Assembly: GCF_001182785.1 (NCBI RefSeq)
Contig: NZ_CP012099.1
Coordinates: forward strand, 1,114,501-1,178,500
DNA from: Bacillus thuringiensis
GTDB lineage: Bacteria > Bacillota > Bacilli > Bacillales > Bacillaceae_G
Length of the DNA stretch: 64,000 nt
Direction: 5' to 3'
Part shown: positions 9,180-19,736 of the stretch, in pieces
Position numbering within the stretch: position 1 is the first letter of the stretch
Layout of the letters: each line of letters begins with the position of its first letter
Made by a program: the position numbers and the translations under genes
The notes under the pieces: model-generated
The model's input: only the letters and a program-made list of their open reading frames with translations
The model's database searches: none
What the model was told of the DNA's origin: nothing

Positions 9180-12100
9180 TAGAAAATTGGCCTAAAAAAC
9201 CAGAAGGTAGTCAATGGACGGATGACCAGTGGAAAGCTGTTGTAGCGAACGGACGTGATATTTTAGTTGCGGCTGCAGCTGGGTCAGGTAAAACAGCAGT
9301 ATTAGTTGAACGTATTATCAAGAAGATTATTAATGAAGAAAATCCAGTCGATGTCGACCGCCTGCTCGTTGTAACCTTTACGAATGCAGCAGCGCAAGAG
9401 ATGAAAAACCGAATTGGGGAAGCGTTAGAAAAGGTATTAATTGATGAACCAGGATCTCAGCACGTAAGAAAGCAGCTGAGCCTATTAAATAAAGCTTCCA
9501 TTTCAACAATTCATTCATTTTGTTTACAAGTCATTAGAGGATATTACTACATGCTTGATGTTGATCCTCGTTTCCGTATCGCGAATCAAACAGAAAATGA
9601 ATTGTTAAAAGAAGAAGTGCTAGATGACATATTAGAAGAAGAGTACGGAATCGAAGATAATACAATCTTCTTTGAACTTGTTGATCGTTATACGAGTGAC
9701 CGTAGTGATGATGACTTACAACGTATGATTTTAGCGCTTCATACAGAGTCAAGAGCGCATCCAAATCCGGGAAAATGGCTTGATAAATTAGTAGAAGCAT
9801 ATGACGTAGAAGGAAAGACTATTGAAGATTTAGTATATGCTTCTTACTTATTAGAAGATGTGAAATTCCAGCTTGAAACAGCGGAACAGCATATTCGTAA
9901 GGCAACTGAACTCGCAATGCTTCCTGACGGTCCTGCTCCTCGCGTTGAAACCCTGCAAGCAGATGTAGCTTTACTTGGAACGCTATCATCAGCTGCTCGT
10001 GAGTCGTGGACAAGATTGTATGAAGCGATGCAAAACGTATCGTGGCAAACATTAAAGCGTATTAAGAAAAGTGATTACAATGAAGATGTTGTAAAACAAG
10101 TAGACTCTCTTCGTAATAAAGCGAAAGATGAAGTAAAGAAATTACAAGAAGAGTTATTTAGCCGCAAACCTGAAAGTTTCTTACGAGATTTTCAAGATAT
10201 GCACCCTGTATTAGAAAAGCTTGTTCAACTTGTAAAAGTATTTACAGAGCGTTTCCAAGCGATGAAGCGAGATAAAGGAATGGTCGATTTCACAGATTTA
10301 GAGCATTTCTGTTTACAAATTTTAAGTGAACAAAGTGAAAATGGTGAAATGAATCCTTCAGCAGTAGCGCTTCAATATCGTAATAAATTTGCTGAAGTGT
10401 TAGTCGATGAATATCAAGATACGAACTTTGTACAGGAATCCATTATTAAATTCGTAACGAAAGATTCTGAGAGTGAAGGAAACTTGTTCATGGTTGGTGA
10501 TGTAAAGCAGTCGATTTATCGTTTCCGACTAGCCGAACCAGGACTATTCCTAGGAAAGTATAAACGCTTCACACAAGAAGGGTCGGGCGGCGGAATGAAG
10601 ATTGACTTAGCGAAAAACTTCCGTAGTCGTCATGAAGTACTAGCAGGTACGAACTTTATTTTCAAACAAATTATGGGCGAAGAAGTTGGGGAGATTGACT
10701 ACGATGCTGATGCTGAATTAAAGCTAGGTGCTAGCTATCCAGAAGGTGAAGATGTAGCGGCAGAGCTATTATGTATTCAGCAAACGGAAGAAGAAGTAAT
10801 GGATGGAGAAGAAGGTGCAGAAGTCGAAAAAGCACAGCTAGAAGCTCGTCTTATGGCGCAGCGTATTAAAGCGATGGTTGATTCAGGTTATGAAGTGTAT
10901 GATCGTAAAAATGATAGTATGCGCCCTGTACAATACCGTGATTTCGTTATTTTACTCCGCTCGATGCCGTGGGCGCCGCAAATTATGGAAGAGTTAAAAT
11001 TGCAAGGAATTCCAGTATATGCTGACCTTGCGACTGGTTATTTTGAAGCGACAGAAGTAAATATTATGATGAACGTATTCCGCGTTATTGATAATCCGAT
11101 GCAAGATATTCCGCTTGCAGCTGTACTTCGTTCACCGATTGTGGGACTAAATGATGAAGACCTTGCGACGCTTCGTGCTCATGGGAAGAAAGGGTCATTT
11201 TATGAAGTAATGAGCTCGTTCTTAAAAGGAGCACCGCTTGAAGAAGAGCAAGAACTTCATGATAAATTAGAGTGGTTTTATAATTTACTGCAAGGGTGGC
11301 GTGAATTTGCACGTCAACAATCACTTTCTGATTTAATTTGGAAAGTGTACGGTGAGACAGGTTATTACGACTTCGTTGGCGGTTTACCAGCAGGAAAGCA
11401 AAGACAGGCAAACTTACGCGTACTATATGACCGTGCAAGACAATATGAAGCAACATCATTTAGAGGGTTATTCCGCTTCTTGCGTTTTATTGAACGTATT
11501 TTAGAACGCGGTGATGATATGGGTACGGCGAGAGCCCTCGGTGAACAAGAAGACGTTGTTCGCATTATGACGATTCATAAAAGTAAAGGGCTAGAGTTCC
11601 CGGTCGTATTTGTAGCTGGACTCGGTCGTCGTTTTAATACACAAGACTTAATGAAGCGTTTCTTACTGCATAAAGATTTCGGTTTCGGTTCACAATTTAT
11701 CGATCCGCGTAAACGAATTAAATATACGACATTATCGCAACTTGCAATTAAACGCAAAATGAAAATGGAATTAATCGCGGAAGAAATGCGTGTATTATAT
11801 GTAGCGTTAACGCGTGCGAAAGAGAAGTTAATTTTAATCGGAACAGTTAAGGATGCAAATAAGGAAATGGAAAAATGGCTTGATGCGAGGGAACATAATG
11901 AATGGTTATTACCAGATCACATACGTGCCGGAGCGTCTTGTTATTTAGACTGGATTGCACCTTCATTATATAGACATCGTGATAGTGAAATGCTTCTTGA
12001 ATTAGGACAAGGAAGTATTCCAAGTGAAATTTACGGGTATGACACTAGCTGGAAAGTAGAAGTTGTGGACGGTAATACGCTACTTGCACCAGAGCCAGTT

Positions 12101-12901
12101 CAAGAAGAGAAACAAGAATTGTTAGAAGCGCTTCGTGAGAAAAAGGCTGTTCCATTAGAAAGTGAACGGAAAGAAGAAGTGTATAACAGATTAATGTGGA
12201 AGTACGGATATGAGGATGCGACATCTCATCGTGCGAAGCAGTCTGTTACAGAAATAAAGAGAAATTATCAATCTGAAGAAGGTAGCGATAACGCCTTTAT
12301 TAAAAAACTACGTGCACCAATTAAAACACGCCCGCGCTTTATGGAGAAAAAAGGGTTAACGTACGCAGAGCGTGGAACAGCAGTCCATGCCGTTATGCAG
12401 CATGTTGATTTGAAGAAGCCGATTACGGTTGAAGTTCTTCAAGAGCAAATTGCTGGAATGGTAAATAAGGAATTATTAACATTCGAGCAGGCGGAAGAAA
12501 TAGCGATTGAAAAAGTAATTTCATTCTTTGACAGTGACTTAGGTAAAAGGGTATTAGCGGCAAAAAGTGTAGAGCGCGAAGTACCATTTACGATGATGCT
12601 TGCAGCAAAAGAAGCATATCAAGATTGGCAAGGGAAGAGTGAAGAAACGATTCTTGTCCAAGGGGTTATCGACTGCATGATTGAAGAGGAAGATGGCATT
12701 ACGTTAATCGACTTCAAAACAGATACGATTGAAGGGAAATTCCCAGGCGGATTCGAACAAGCAAAACCAATTTTAGAAGATCGATATAAAGTGCAACTTT
12801 CGTTATATGCAAAAGCACTGGAGAAAAGCTTACAACATCCTGTGAAAGAGAAATGTTTATACTTCTTTGATGGGAATCACGTTGTAAATATTGAAGGATA
12901 G
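9176..12901 (+). CDS. addA: ATP-dependent helicase/nuclease subunit A
   Basis: A 1241-residue UvrD-like (SF1A) helicase with C-terminal nuclease. Walker A is AAAAGSGKT (32-40); Walker B is [10 protein letters not shown]; motif III is [11 protein letters not shown]; motif V-VI segments include [14 protein letters not shown] and [14 protein letters not shown]. The RecB-family nuclease core [21 protein letters not shown] is near the C terminus. AddA is the 3'-5' motor and cuts the 3' strand. The start overlaps the addB stop. Length and motifs are normal for the family. Confidence 0.97.
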   Translation: MIENWPKKPEGSQWTDDQWKAVVANGRDILVAAAAGSGKTAVLVERIIKKIINEENPVDVDRLLVVTFTNAAAQEMKNRIGEALEKVLIDEPGSQHVRKQLSLLNKASISTIHSFCLQVIRGYYYMLDVDPRFRIANQTENELLKEEVLDDILEEEYGIEDNTIFFELVDRYTSDRSDDDLQRMILALHTESRAHPNPGKWLDKLVEAYDVEGKTIEDLVYASYLLEDVKFQLETAEQHIRKATELAMLPDGPAPRVETLQADVALLGTLSSAARESWTRLYEAMQNVSWQTLKRIKKSDYNEDVVKQVDSLRNKAKDEVKKLQEELFSRKPESFLRDFQDMHPVLEKLVQLVKVFTERFQAMKRDKGMVDFTDLEHFCLQILSEQSENGEMNPSAVALQYRNKFAEVLVDEYQDTNFVQESIIKFVTKDSESEGNLFMVGDVKQSIYRFRLAEPGLFLGKYKRFTQEGSGGGMKIDLAKNFRSRHEVLAGTNFIFKQIMGEEVGEIDYDADAELKLGASYPEGEDVAAELLCIQQTEEEVMDGEEGAEVEKAQLEARLMAQRIKAMVDSGYEVYDRKNDSMRPVQYRDFVILLRSMPWAPQIMEELKLQGIPVYADLATGYFEATEVNIMMNVFRVIDNPMQDIPLAAVLRSPIVGLNDEDLATLRAHGKKGSFYEVMSSFLKGAPLEEEQELHDKLEWFYNLLQGWREFARQQSLSDLIWKVYGETGYYDFVGGLPAGKQRQANLRVLYDRARQYEATSFRGLFRFLRFIERILERGDDMGTARALGEQEDVVRIMTIHKSKGLEFPVVFVAGLGRRFNTQDLMKRFLLHKDFGFGSQFIDPRKRIKYTTLSQLAIKRKMKMELIAEEMRVLYVALTRAKEKLILIGTVKDANKEMEKWLDAREHNEWLLPDHIRAGASCYLDWIAPSLYRHRDSEMLLELGQGSIPSEIYGYDTSWKVEVVDGNTLLAPEPVQEEKQELLEALREKKAVPLESERKEEVYNRLMWKYGYEDATSHRAKQSVTEIKRNYQSEEGSDNAFIKKLRAPIKTRPRFMEKKGLTYAERGTAVHAVMQHVDLKKPITVEVLQEQIAGMVNKELLTFEQAEEIAIEKVISFFDSDLGKRVLAAKSVEREVPFTMMLAAKEAYQDWQGKSEETILVQGVIDCMIEEEDGITLIDFKTDTIEGKFPGGFEQAKPILEDRYKVQLSLYAKALEKSLQHPVKEKCLYFFDGNHVVNIEG

Positions 12902-12925
12902 ACAACAGAAAGGGGCTATAAAAAA

Positions 12926-13204
12926 ATGACAACGTTAAGAACTTGTGAACAGGGACACGAGTACTATAAAAGTAGCGATTGTCCAACTTGCCCAACCTGT
13001 GAGAAAGAGAGAAAACCAAAAGAAGGTTTTCTCTCTCTTCTTTCAGCGCCAGCAAGAAGGGCATTAGAACACCGTGGAATTCAAACTGTAGAAGAACTCT
13101 CAAAATATAGTGAAAAAGAAATTTTAAAACTGCATGGTATGGGACCTGCGTCTTTGCCGAAGCTTAGACATGCTTTGGAGGAGAGCGGATTATCATTTAA
13201 ATAA
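12926..13204 (+). CDS. RNA polymerase alpha C-terminal-domain-like HhH protein
   Basis: A 92-residue protein with two parts. Residues 1-~30 hold four cysteines (CEQGHEY, CPTCPTC), likely a small zinc ribbon. Residues ~36-90 match the helix-hairpin-helix fold of the RNA polymerase alpha CTD: SAPARRALEHRGIQTVEELSKYSEKEILKLHGMGPASLPKLRHAL. Such stand-alone proteins presumably bind DNA, but no function is established. It lies 24 bases after addA with GAAAGGGG before its ATG, so it is probably co-transcribed with addAB. Confidence 0.75.
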   Translation: MTTLRTCEQGHEYYKSSDCPTCPTCEKERKPKEGFLSLLSAPARRALEHRGIQTVEELSKYSEKEILKLHGMGPASLPKLRHALEESGLSFK

Positions 13205-13310
13205 AATGAAATAGTGCCTCTTCACTACTTACTTGTTTATACTACTATTTGTGAACAGTAAAGCTCTTGATTATTAAAATTTCATTTTAATAATTTGAAT
13301 TAGATAAAAG

Positions 13311-13341
13311 AAAAAAGTAGGAGAATATCTCCTACTTTTTT
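13311..13341 (-). terminator. gerP operon terminator
   Basis: AAAAAAGTAGGAGA, short AT loop, TCCTACTTTTTT, abutting the gerPF stop codon. Confidence 0.9.
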
Positions 13342-13556
13342 TACGCTGTTCCAATCTGATCTTGATCCGCCACATCAGAATCAAACGTATTTGTTGCACT
13401 AACACCGCTAAAAGTATTCACAACAAACCCAACATTGGAAGCTCCAGATCCGTTATAGGCTTTCGTGTTTTCTTTCGGAGACACGTTATAAAAATCTCCT
13501 AAGTTGAAAGAGCCGTTACTGTTTTGAACGACGAGATTTCCTACAACCGAAGGCAT
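13341..13556 (-). CDS. gerPF: spore germination protein GerPF
   Basis: A 71-residue GerPF. The gerP products are made in the mother cell and are needed for germinants to cross the coat. The GerPA/GerPF pattern is clear: N-terminal MPSVVGNLVVQNSNGSFNLGD, central Gly/Asn-rich stretch and the FDSDVADQDQIGT tail. ATG 13556 is preferred over GTG 13565, because AGGTGG overlaps the GTG but is correctly spaced for the ATG. Last gene of gerPABCDEF. Confidence 0.93.
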   Translation of the reverse strand: MPSVVGNLVVQNSNGSFNLGDFYNVSPKENTKAYNGSGASNVGFVVNTFSGVSATNTFDSDVADQDQIGTA

Positions 13557-13598
13557 ACCATCCACCTACTTTACTAAGCTTTTTAATTACTATATGAA

Positions 13599-13985
13599 TT
13601 ATTGTGCGGAAGGTTCATCCGTAATATATTGGCGGATTTGCATAATACGAGAGTTATTAAAAACATAATCAACATTTCCAATTTGAAAGCAACCAGAATT
13701 TAAAAGTGTCCGCAATTCAACATTATTAACTTCAATAAAAGGGCATTCATTTACAATGTTTAATTTTACATCTGTCGTTCGTTTTGGAATTGTAATGTGT
13801 TCATCTGTAAAGATTTCAAAAGCATCAAAGCGACCTTCTCCCCTTATATAACAAGGAATTTCACGGTGGACGGCAAGAGCTCTACTTTTTAATTCCATTT
13901 GGTTTGCATCTCCAACTTGAAATACGGCAGTAATCCCTAAAGAAATAATAGAAACATTTTGGACAATGGACACATGATGCAACAT
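13599..13985 (-). CDS. gerPE: spore germination protein GerPE
   Basis: A 128-residue GerPE of the spore coat permeability set. It shares the repeated gerP motif VFQVGDANQM near residues 21-30 and a second CFQIGNVDYV at ~98-107, which suggests two GerP-like halves. A GGAG sits ~10 bases before ATG 13985. It is fifth in the operon, 42 bases before gerPF. Confidence 0.92.
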   Translation of the reverse strand: MLHHVSIVQNVSIISLGITAVFQVGDANQMELKSRALAVHREIPCYIRGEGRFDAFEIFTDEHITIPKRTTDVKLNIVNECPFIEVNNVELRTLLNSGCFQIGNVDYVFNNSRIMQIRQYITDEPSAQ

Positions 13986-14003
13986 AATTTCTCAGTCTCC
14001 TTA

Positions 14004-14198
14004 TTAACCTGGAGTAGGAGGGACATCTGTTACTAATGGTACAAATGGTCCCTCTGTAACAGTTTCGAATGGTGTATCGAGAATAGAAGATAGAATGAGG
14101 AGATTGGCATCTCCAATTAAAAAGAGTGCGGACGACGATACACCGTTCATTTTAATCTGTCCGACTTTTAACTCACGGTTTACAACGTTAAGGTTCAT
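14004..14198 (-). CDS. gerPD: spore germination protein GerPD
   Basis: A 64-residue GerPD: MNLNVVNRELKVGQIKMNG followed by SSALFLIGDANLL, the common GerP core, and a proline-rich end. GGAG precedes ATG 14198. Fourth gene of the operon, 18 bases before gerPE. Confidence 0.92.
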   Translation of the reverse strand: MNLNVVNRELKVGQIKMNGVSSSALFLIGDANLLILSSILDTPFETVTEGPFVPLVTDVPPTPG

Positions 14199-14204
14199 AC
14201 ATAC

Positions 14205-14819
14205 TTACTCCTTTCGGAAATTTCCCGGTATGTGCTGAATAAAGGAGAGAAAGGCTTTGTCAATATCTTGTTTCATTGCCTGAATAATGATATCTCGTAA
14301 ATAATCTGGATCTGTTGAAATACCTTCATATGATTGAACTTGTGATAAATAATAAGGGAGGCGATGCTCCATCTGTTTTTTTATGTCATCCACCATCATT
14401 TGTCGATACATTTCATCAAGCGGTGTTCTCTCTTCTTGTTCAAAATGTAGAATACGATTATATGCTTCTTCATCTAAGTATCGATGCATTTCTTGGAGGA
14501 TACCTTGATAAAAGTCTGGGTTTGTTTCGGTTTCAGGATTTACCTTCAATGTTTCTGTATCCACTTGAAAATCTTCAATTTGTTGTCCTTTTGCTGAAAA
14601 TGGATTTAAGCCAATATTTAAAGTACCATTTAAATTTTCGACTTTTAATTGATCGAATTTGTATTCCACTTTTCCTACAGAAGAGGAGGGGCGATTTTTT
14701 AATTCGTTAAGCTCTTCTTGGAGTTGGCGTACTTGATCTTCTAAATTCAGGATGGCTGCTTGTTGTGTTTGAAGAGCTTGTTGAAGTTGGTGTAAGTAAG
14801 TATATATATCTTGATTCAT
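14205..14819 (-). CDS. gerPC: spore germination protein GerPC
   Basis: A 204-residue GerPC. The first ~45 residues form a predicted coiled coil (YTYLHQLQQALQTQQAAILN and following heptads), then a short beta-like core KLKVENLNGTLNIGLNP, and an acidic helical C-terminal half. It is the only large GerP protein and differs from the GerPA/F fold. AGGAGG lies just before ATG 14819; its stop is six bases from the gerPD start. Confidence 0.93.
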   Translation of the reverse strand: MNQDIYTYLHQLQQALQTQQAAILNLEDQVRQLQEELNELKNRPSSSVGKVEYKFDQLKVENLNGTLNIGLNPFSAKGQQIEDFQVDTETLKVNPETETNPDFYQGILQEMHRYLDEEAYNRILHFEQEERTPLDEMYRQMMVDDIKKQMEHRLPYYLSQVQSYEGISTDPDYLRDIIIQAMKQDIDKAFLSFIQHIPGNFRKE

Positions 14820-14886
14820 TTGTGAAACCTCCTTTTCAATAGGGAGGGTAAAAATATTCCTGCTATATATTTATGACAAGGATGTC

Positions 14887-15093
14887 TTAAGAAGAACTAG
14901 TTGATGGTTTGATAGAAATAATTTGTCCTTTTGCCTGTAATGGGCGAAGTGGCTCCGTAAATCCGCCCGTATTTGAAAATTTAGATAGGGCTTTAATACT
15001 TCCAGCAGTACCAATTTGGAATACAGAAGAGGTTGTGATGCTATCAATTTTAATACTGTTGATGATGATACTTTGGTTTACATACAAATTCAA
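14887..15093 (-). CDS. gerPB: spore germination protein GerPB
   Basis: A 68-residue GerPB with the core SSVFQIGTAGSIKAL at ~22-36 and a serine-rich end. The start is TTG 15093, supported by AGGAGG seven bases away; no ATG is available nearby. Second gene in the operon. Confidence 0.92.
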   Translation of the reverse strand: MNLYVNQSIIINSIKIDSITTSSVFQIGTAGSIKALSKFSNTGGFTEPLRPLQAKGQIISIKPSTSSS

Positions 15094-15107
15094 TGCAATC
15101 GCCTCCT

Positions 15108-15329
15108 TTAAGTTGAGCCAATTATCGCTTGATCGATTACATCTGAATCGTTGACAGTCGTTGCACTTTGATAATTGTAGACAGAAACGTTATCTCCAAC
15201 GTTGAAAGAGCCGGCCCCGGCGAAAGCGCGTGAGTAACTAATAGGCCTAATCGCAAATACATCTCCGATATGAAAAATACCACTTGATCCAATATTGACG
15301 ATGCGGATATGTCCGACCATAGCTGGCAT
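15108..15329 (-). CDS. gerPA: spore germination protein GerPA
   Basis: A 73-residue GerPA, first gene of the operon. It opens MPAMVGHIRIVNIGSSGIFH and ends with a DSDVIDQAIIGS tail almost the same as the GerPF end, so the two are paralogs. ATG 15329 follows AAAGGTG; an in-frame GTG at 15338 overlaps that ribosome site and is unlikely. Confidence 0.93.
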   Translation of the reverse strand: MPAMVGHIRIVNIGSSGIFHIGDVFAIRPISYSRAFAGAGSFNVGDNVSVYNYQSATTVNDSDVIDQAIIGST

Positions 15330-15366
15330 ACAAAACACCTTTCGTTTTTTAAATTTTCTTTTCTAC

Positions 15367-15394
15367 TATTGTATGGGCGTTTCTAATAAAATGT
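15367..15394 (-). promoter_or_regulatory. sigma-K-like promoter of the gerP operon
   Basis: Read on the minus strand, a -35 AC is followed after 16 bases by CATACAATA (15367-15375), which fits the sigma-K -10 consensus CATANNNTA. It lies ~38 bases before gerPA. Mother-cell, sigma-K control of gerP is established in B. cereus; the match here is my reading. Confidence 0.6.
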
Positions 15395-15415
15395 GTGTTT
15401 TTTTGAAATAAAAGA

Positions 15416-15443
15416 AACACACGCGTTATTGCGCGTGTGTGTT
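15416..15443 (-). terminator. terminator overlapping the Spo0E-like stop
   Basis: AACACACGCG pairs with CGCGTGTGTGTT; the minus-strand copy is followed by T-rich sequence. It overlaps the last codons of the Spo0E-like gene. Confidence 0.6.
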
Positions 15444-15605
15444 GAACGTTTGAGTAGGGTGGAAATCCGTATGTACATGACAAATTACATTTAAGAGCCT
15501 GTCCAGTTCTTGGCTACAATCCACTGTTCTTTGAGAAGTCATTCCGTAGCGTTCAGCAAAATAGATCATTTTTTCACGTTTTTTTTCAATAGCTTGCTCA
15601 AACAT
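15426..15605 (-). CDS. Spo0E-like aspartyl-phosphate phosphatase (YisI type)
   Basis: A 59-residue Spo0E family protein. The family signature SQELDRLLNVI (residues ~31-41) is present; Spo0E-type phosphatases remove phosphate from Spo0A~P and hold back sporulation. It sits beside gerP as yisI does in B. subtilis. ATG 15605 is favoured because a GGAG lies nine bases upstream; the ATG at 15620 (five residues longer) has no useful ribosome site. Confidence 0.8.
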   Translation of the reverse strand: MFEQAIEKKREKMIYFAERYGMTSQRTVDCSQELDRLLNVICHVHTDFHPTQTFNTHAQ

Positions 15606-15852
15606 TGAAATCGGCTCCATCTCTAAATGAAATTTTTAGTATATATGTAGTACATATTATACAAAAAATTCATAAAAAAGAAATGCCTTCGCTAAAAAAA
15701 GTAAAATTTCTACATTTTATGCTAAATAATGAATAAGTAACGAATAAGGTGCGAGAAGAATATTGTAAAAATTAGCGTGCATGAGAAGGTTTTTTTCTTG
15801 CGGATGCGAATACAATTAAAGGGCATGAGTTTTAGGATGGAGAGTGGAAATA

Positions 15853-16752
15853 TTGCGTTTTGTAACGGCGAAGAAAGAAGAAAAGGTATTTGTAGGTATT
15901 GTGGATGAAGAAGAAGAAAAGGTATTACACTTAAGAGAAGCGCAAAGACAAAAAGGGGAAAAGGTTACAATCCCTATTACAATGTTAGAGTGTATTGAAA
16001 GAGGGACTGAATGCTTTGAGAAAGTATGTGAAATTGTAAATTGGGCAAAAGAGAACGGGGAAGCGGCGTATTATCCGTTAACAGAGGTGAAAATATTAGC
16101 GCCGATTCCAAGGCCAAGAAAGAATATTTTGTGCGTTGGAAAAAACTATCGTGAGCATGCGGTAGAAATGGGCGGAGTAGAGTCTATTCCAGAAAATATA
16201 ATGATCTTTACGAAAGCACCAACAACAGTTATTGGCATAAATGAGCAAATTAATGGTCATCCTCACGCAACGGACGAACTAGATTACGAAGGAGAACTAG
16301 CTATCATTATTGGTAAGCGAGGGAAGCAAATTAAAAAAGAAAAAGCGCTTGAGCATGTTTTTGGTTATACGATTATAAATGATGTAACAGCTCGAGACAT
16401 TCAAAGAAAACATAAACAGTTTTTCCTTGGGAAAAGCTTCGATACATTTTGCCCGATGGGACCGTATTTAATTCATAAATCGGTGGTTAATGCGCCGAAT
16501 GAATTACACATTGAAACGGTAGTAAATGGAGAAGTAAGGCAAACTTCCAACACAAATAAAATGATTTTTTCGATAGAAGAAATTATTTCAACGATAAGCA
16601 AAGGAATGACTTTAGAACCAGGCGATATTATCGCAACAGGAACCCCGGCTGGTGTCGGAAAAGGTTTTACACCACCGAAGTTTTTACATGCTGGTGATGA
16701 AGTGGTCATTACAGTAGAAGGAATTGGTACTTTGCGAAATGTAGTGAAATAA
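15853..16752 (+). CDS. yisK: fumarylacetoacetate hydrolase family protein (YisK type)
   Basis: A ~299-residue FAH-fold enzyme. The first ~90 residues are a small N-terminal domain; the FAH core begins at ILCVGKNYREHAVEMG. The metal site residues are visible in DYEGELAIIIG and the NDVTARDIQ segment, and GDIIATGTPAGVG closes the core. B. subtilis YisK has oxaloacetate decarboxylase activity and an association with cell-shape protein Mbl; transfer of that role is inference. TTG 15853 has GGAG ten bases upstream; GTG 15844 three codons earlier is the alternative. Confidence 0.85.
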   Translation: MRFVTAKKEEKVFVGIVDEEEEKVLHLREAQRQKGEKVTIPITMLECIERGTECFEKVCEIVNWAKENGEAAYYPLTEVKILAPIPRPRKNILCVGKNYREHAVEMGGVESIPENIMIFTKAPTTVIGINEQINGHPHATDELDYEGELAIIIGKRGKQIKKEKALEHVFGYTIINDVTARDIQRKHKQFFLGKSFDTFCPMGPYLIHKSVVNAPNELHIETVVNGEVRQTSNTNKMIFSIEEIISTISKGMTLEPGDIIATGTPAGVGKGFTPPKFLHAGDEVVITVEGIGTLRNVVK

Positions 16753-16790
16753 AGAAAAGAGCTATCTTGTATAAAGATAGCTCTTTTCTA
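16753..16790. terminator. bidirectional terminator
   Basis: AGAAAAGAGCTATCTT pairs with AAGATAGCTCTTTTCT around a GTATA loop, between the converging yisK and a small membrane protein gene. Confidence 0.85.
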
Positions 16791-17069
16791 TGGTCTCGGA
16801 TTATAGAGGTAATCGATAACGGCAAAAGTGTAAAGACCAATGAATGCAAGTGTACAAATGCCAAATAATATAACCGCAAGTGCGCTTTTTTCTCGTCCAA
16901 AACCAATGATAGTAAGAATAACAGCAGTCCAAAATGATGCTTTCAGTAGTGTGAATGTAGTAGGAGTTGAGTAATGAAGCCATGTTGTGGAAAGTAGGAA
17001 GCTAAAGAATGTAACTAAAATAAAAGATGTAGCTAAATAGTTAATCTGTTTACCATATCTTAATAGCAT
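16788..17069 (-). CDS. small membrane protein, unknown function
   Basis: A 93-residue protein with three hydrophobic segments (about 11-30, 42-58 and 66-86). No family with known function recognised. AAAGGAGGTGCGAT before ATG 17069 and a shared terminator at its end support a real gene. Confidence 0.7.
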   Translation of the reverse strand: MLLRYGKQINYLATSFILVTFFSFLLSTTWLHYSTPTTFTLLKASFWTAVILTIIGFGREKSALAVILFGICTLAFIGLYTFAVIDYLYNPRP

Positions 17070-17141
17070 ATCGCACCTCCTTTATAATTCAAAAATACAG
17101 AAAATTACAATTTCATCTTAATATAAATGAATATAAAAAGA

Positions 17142-17174
17142 AAGAGGTTGTCCCAACATGTTGGACAACCTCTC
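17142..17174. terminator. rocD terminator
   Basis: AGAGGTTGTCC pairs with GGACAACCTCT around the palindromic loop CAACATGTT; T-rich on both flanks. It ends rocD on the minus strand. Confidence 0.85.
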
Positions 17175-17179
17175 TATTA

Positions 17180-18370
17180 TTACGATAATACAGCTTTAAT
17201 TTTTTGGAATGCCCACTCTAAATCTTCTTCAGAGATTACTAGAGGTGGTGCGATACGAATTACGTTTTCGTGTGTTTCTTTACATAGTAGCCCAGCTGCT
17301 TTTAGTTGTTCACAGTAAGGACGAGCTGGCTCGTTTAATTCGATACCGATGAATAAACCTTTACCGCGAACTTCAGTGATCATTGGGTTATCAATTTCTT
17401 TTAATTGCCCAACTAATTTTTCTCCTAATTGAAGAGAACGCTCTGTTAATTTTTCTTCTTCTAACACTTCAAGGGCTGCGATAGACACAGCACATGCAAG
17501 TGGGTTACCACCGAATGTAGAACCGTGAGAACCTGGCTCAAATACACCTAAAATGTCGCGGTTTGCTGCAACGCAAGAAATCGGGAACACACCGCCACCA
17601 AGTGCTTTACCAAGTATGTACATGTCAGGAGTTACATCGTCCCAGTCACAAGCGAATACTTTACCAGTACGGCCTAAGCCTGTTTGAATTTCATCTGCTA
17701 CGAATAAAACGTTTTCTTTTTTACATACTTCAAGAGCTTCTTTTAAGTAACCAGCTGGTGGGATATTAATTCCTGCTTCACCTTGAATTGGCTCTAAAAT
17801 GAATGCTGCTGTGTTTGGTGTAATTGCGGCTTTTAATGCTTCTAAATCACCGTAAGGAATTACAACGATGCCAGGAAGCATTGGACCGAATCCACGCTTG
17901 TACTCTTCGTTTGAAGACATAGAAACAGAACCCATTGTACGTCCGTGGAAGTTATCTTCACAAACGATGATTTCAGCACGGTTTGCTTCTACTTTCTTCA
18001 CATCATAAGCCCAGCGACGAACTGTTTTAATTGCAGTTTCAACAGCTTCAGCACCTGTGTTCATTGGAAGTACCATTTCTTTATTAGTTAGTTTCGCAAC
18101 TTTTTCGTACCAAGGACCTAATTGATCGCTATGGAAAGCACGAGAAGTTAACGTAACACGATTAGCTTGGTCAATTAAAGCGTTAATAATTTTCGGGTGA
18201 CGATGACCTTGGTTTACTGCAGAATATGCACTTAATAAGTCCATATAGCGGTTTCCTTCAGGATCTTCTACCCAAACACCTTCTGCTTTAGAAATAACGA
18301 TTGGAAGTGGGTGATAGTTATTTGCTCCGTATGTGTCTGTAAGTTCGATAATATCCTTAGTTTGAATCAT
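17180..18370 (-). CDS. rocD: ornithine aminotransferase
   Basis: A 396-residue class III PLP aminotransferase. It converts ornithine and 2-oxoglutarate to glutamate semialdehyde and glutamate in arginine breakdown. The PLP lysine lies in [15 protein letters not shown] (~residue 255), and [12 protein letters not shown] plus [16 protein letters not shown] are intact. AAGGGGGAACAATC precedes ATG 18370. The gene stands alone; no RocR or AhrC site was identified with confidence. Confidence 0.95.
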   Translation of the reverse strand: MIQTKDIIELTDTYGANNYHPLPIVISKAEGVWVEDPEGNRYMDLLSAYSAVNQGHRHPKIINALIDQANRVTLTSRAFHSDQLGPWYEKVAKLTNKEMVLPMNTGAEAVETAIKTVRRWAYDVKKVEANRAEIIVCEDNFHGRTMGSVSMSSNEEYKRGFGPMLPGIVVIPYGDLEALKAAITPNTAAFILEPIQGEAGINIPPAGYLKEALEVCKKENVLFVADEIQTGLGRTGKVFACDWDDVTPDMYILGKALGGGVFPISCVAANRDILGVFEPGSHGSTFGGNPLACAVSIAALEVLEEEKLTERSLQLGEKLVGQLKEIDNPMITEVRGKGLFIGIELNEPARPYCEQLKAAGLLCKETHENVIRIAPPLVISEEDLEWAFQKIKAVLS

Positions 18371-18499
18371 GATTGTTCCCCCTTTTGTTATTACAAGAAG
18401 TTTGTAAATACTCTAAATATTATAGCATTTAAATGTAAAAAAGCGAAACATTTCCTGAAAATAAATGAACATGTTATCATATAGAGTGAAAAAGTGTGA

Positions 18500-18889
<390 letters not shown>

Positions 18890-18893
18890 AAAT

Positions 18894-18940
18894 AAAACCA
18901 CCTTATAATCTCAAGTGTTTGGGAGATAAGGTGGTTTTTT
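18894..18940. terminator. bidirectional terminator yisL/yisN
   Basis: AAAACCACCTTAT-ATCTC pairs with GAGATAAGGTGGTTTTTT between converging genes. Confidence 0.88.
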
Positions 18941-18943
18941 ATT

Positions 18944-19498
18944 TTAAGTTGCATCGATATGCAACTCTTCTCCGTTTACTTTCGTAAAACGAAACATATT
19001 TTTATTGGATGTAGTGTGACGGACGAAATGGTGCTGCAGTGTACAAATCATTTCTTCGTTATCAAATAGAAGAATGTTTACTCCTACGCGTGACTCCTCT
19101 TTCGGCAAGAAGGATAAATAATTATGACAATACATGCAATCATATAAAGAGTAGTGAAGTGATTGCAATGATTCGGTTAATAATGTGAAGACGGAGTCAG
19201 GTAATTCTTCGAGCCATTCATTATAGCTAAGAAGTAATTTTTTTCGAATACGTATCATTTCCCCGTTTTGCAGGTGGTGTTGTTCGTTGGCAATTTGTAA
19301 TATATCTTGTTCATAGAAACGAGCTGGTAGCCAGTTGCTGTTATATAAAATCTCAAAACCATCTTCGGCAATATCTTCTAATAAAAATGCTTCATCATTT
19401 TCATCATCAAAGAATACCCATTCATTGTTTATATATTCTACATTACCGACTGTATGAGCGCGGGGCTGGTTATATAAAATATGGTTACGTTGTATCAT
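18944..19498 (-). CDS. yisN: YisN family (DUF2777) protein
   Basis: A 184-residue soluble protein of the DUF2777/YisN family, function unknown. Two cysteines in CMYCHNYLSFLP (~residues 120-131) might bind metal. The position between yisL and asnO agrees with B. subtilis. GGAG ten bases before ATG 19498 supports the start. Confidence 0.8.
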   Translation of the reverse strand: MIQRNHILYNQPRAHTVGNVEYINNEWVFFDDENDEAFLLEDIAEDGFEILYNSNWLPARFYEQDILQIANEQHHLQNGEMIRIRKKLLLSYNEWLEELPDSVFTLLTESLQSLHYSLYDCMYCHNYLSFLPKEESRVGVNILLFDNEEMICTLQHHFVRHTTSNKNMFRFTKVNGEELHIDAT

Positions 19499-19736
19499 AC
19501 ACGATTTCTCCTTTATGAAAAGTAGTTATTCCTGTTATAGACAGTTCGTGCATTCTTTATAACTAGACACATCTAGACATAGGTGGGCATACAATAAAAC
19601 ACGTTTTACTGAGTGAGAATGCTATTCCATATGTGGATAGTAGGTTATCGTCAAGTTTTTCATTTTTTGATCCGCACTCTTAGGGTGGGGATTACTGCAC
19701 GTTCAAGAAAAGAAATAAGATGGAAGGATGATTTAT

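Noticed and set aside
14315..14710. 131-codon plus-strand ORF inside gerPC
   Set aside because: Antisense to a well-conserved operon gene; no ribosome site, no family features.
19560..19736. Possible T-box before asnO (AGGGTGGGG)
   Set aside because: The motif continues ATTACTG, not ACCGCG; no terminator-antiterminator pair or specifier stem seen.
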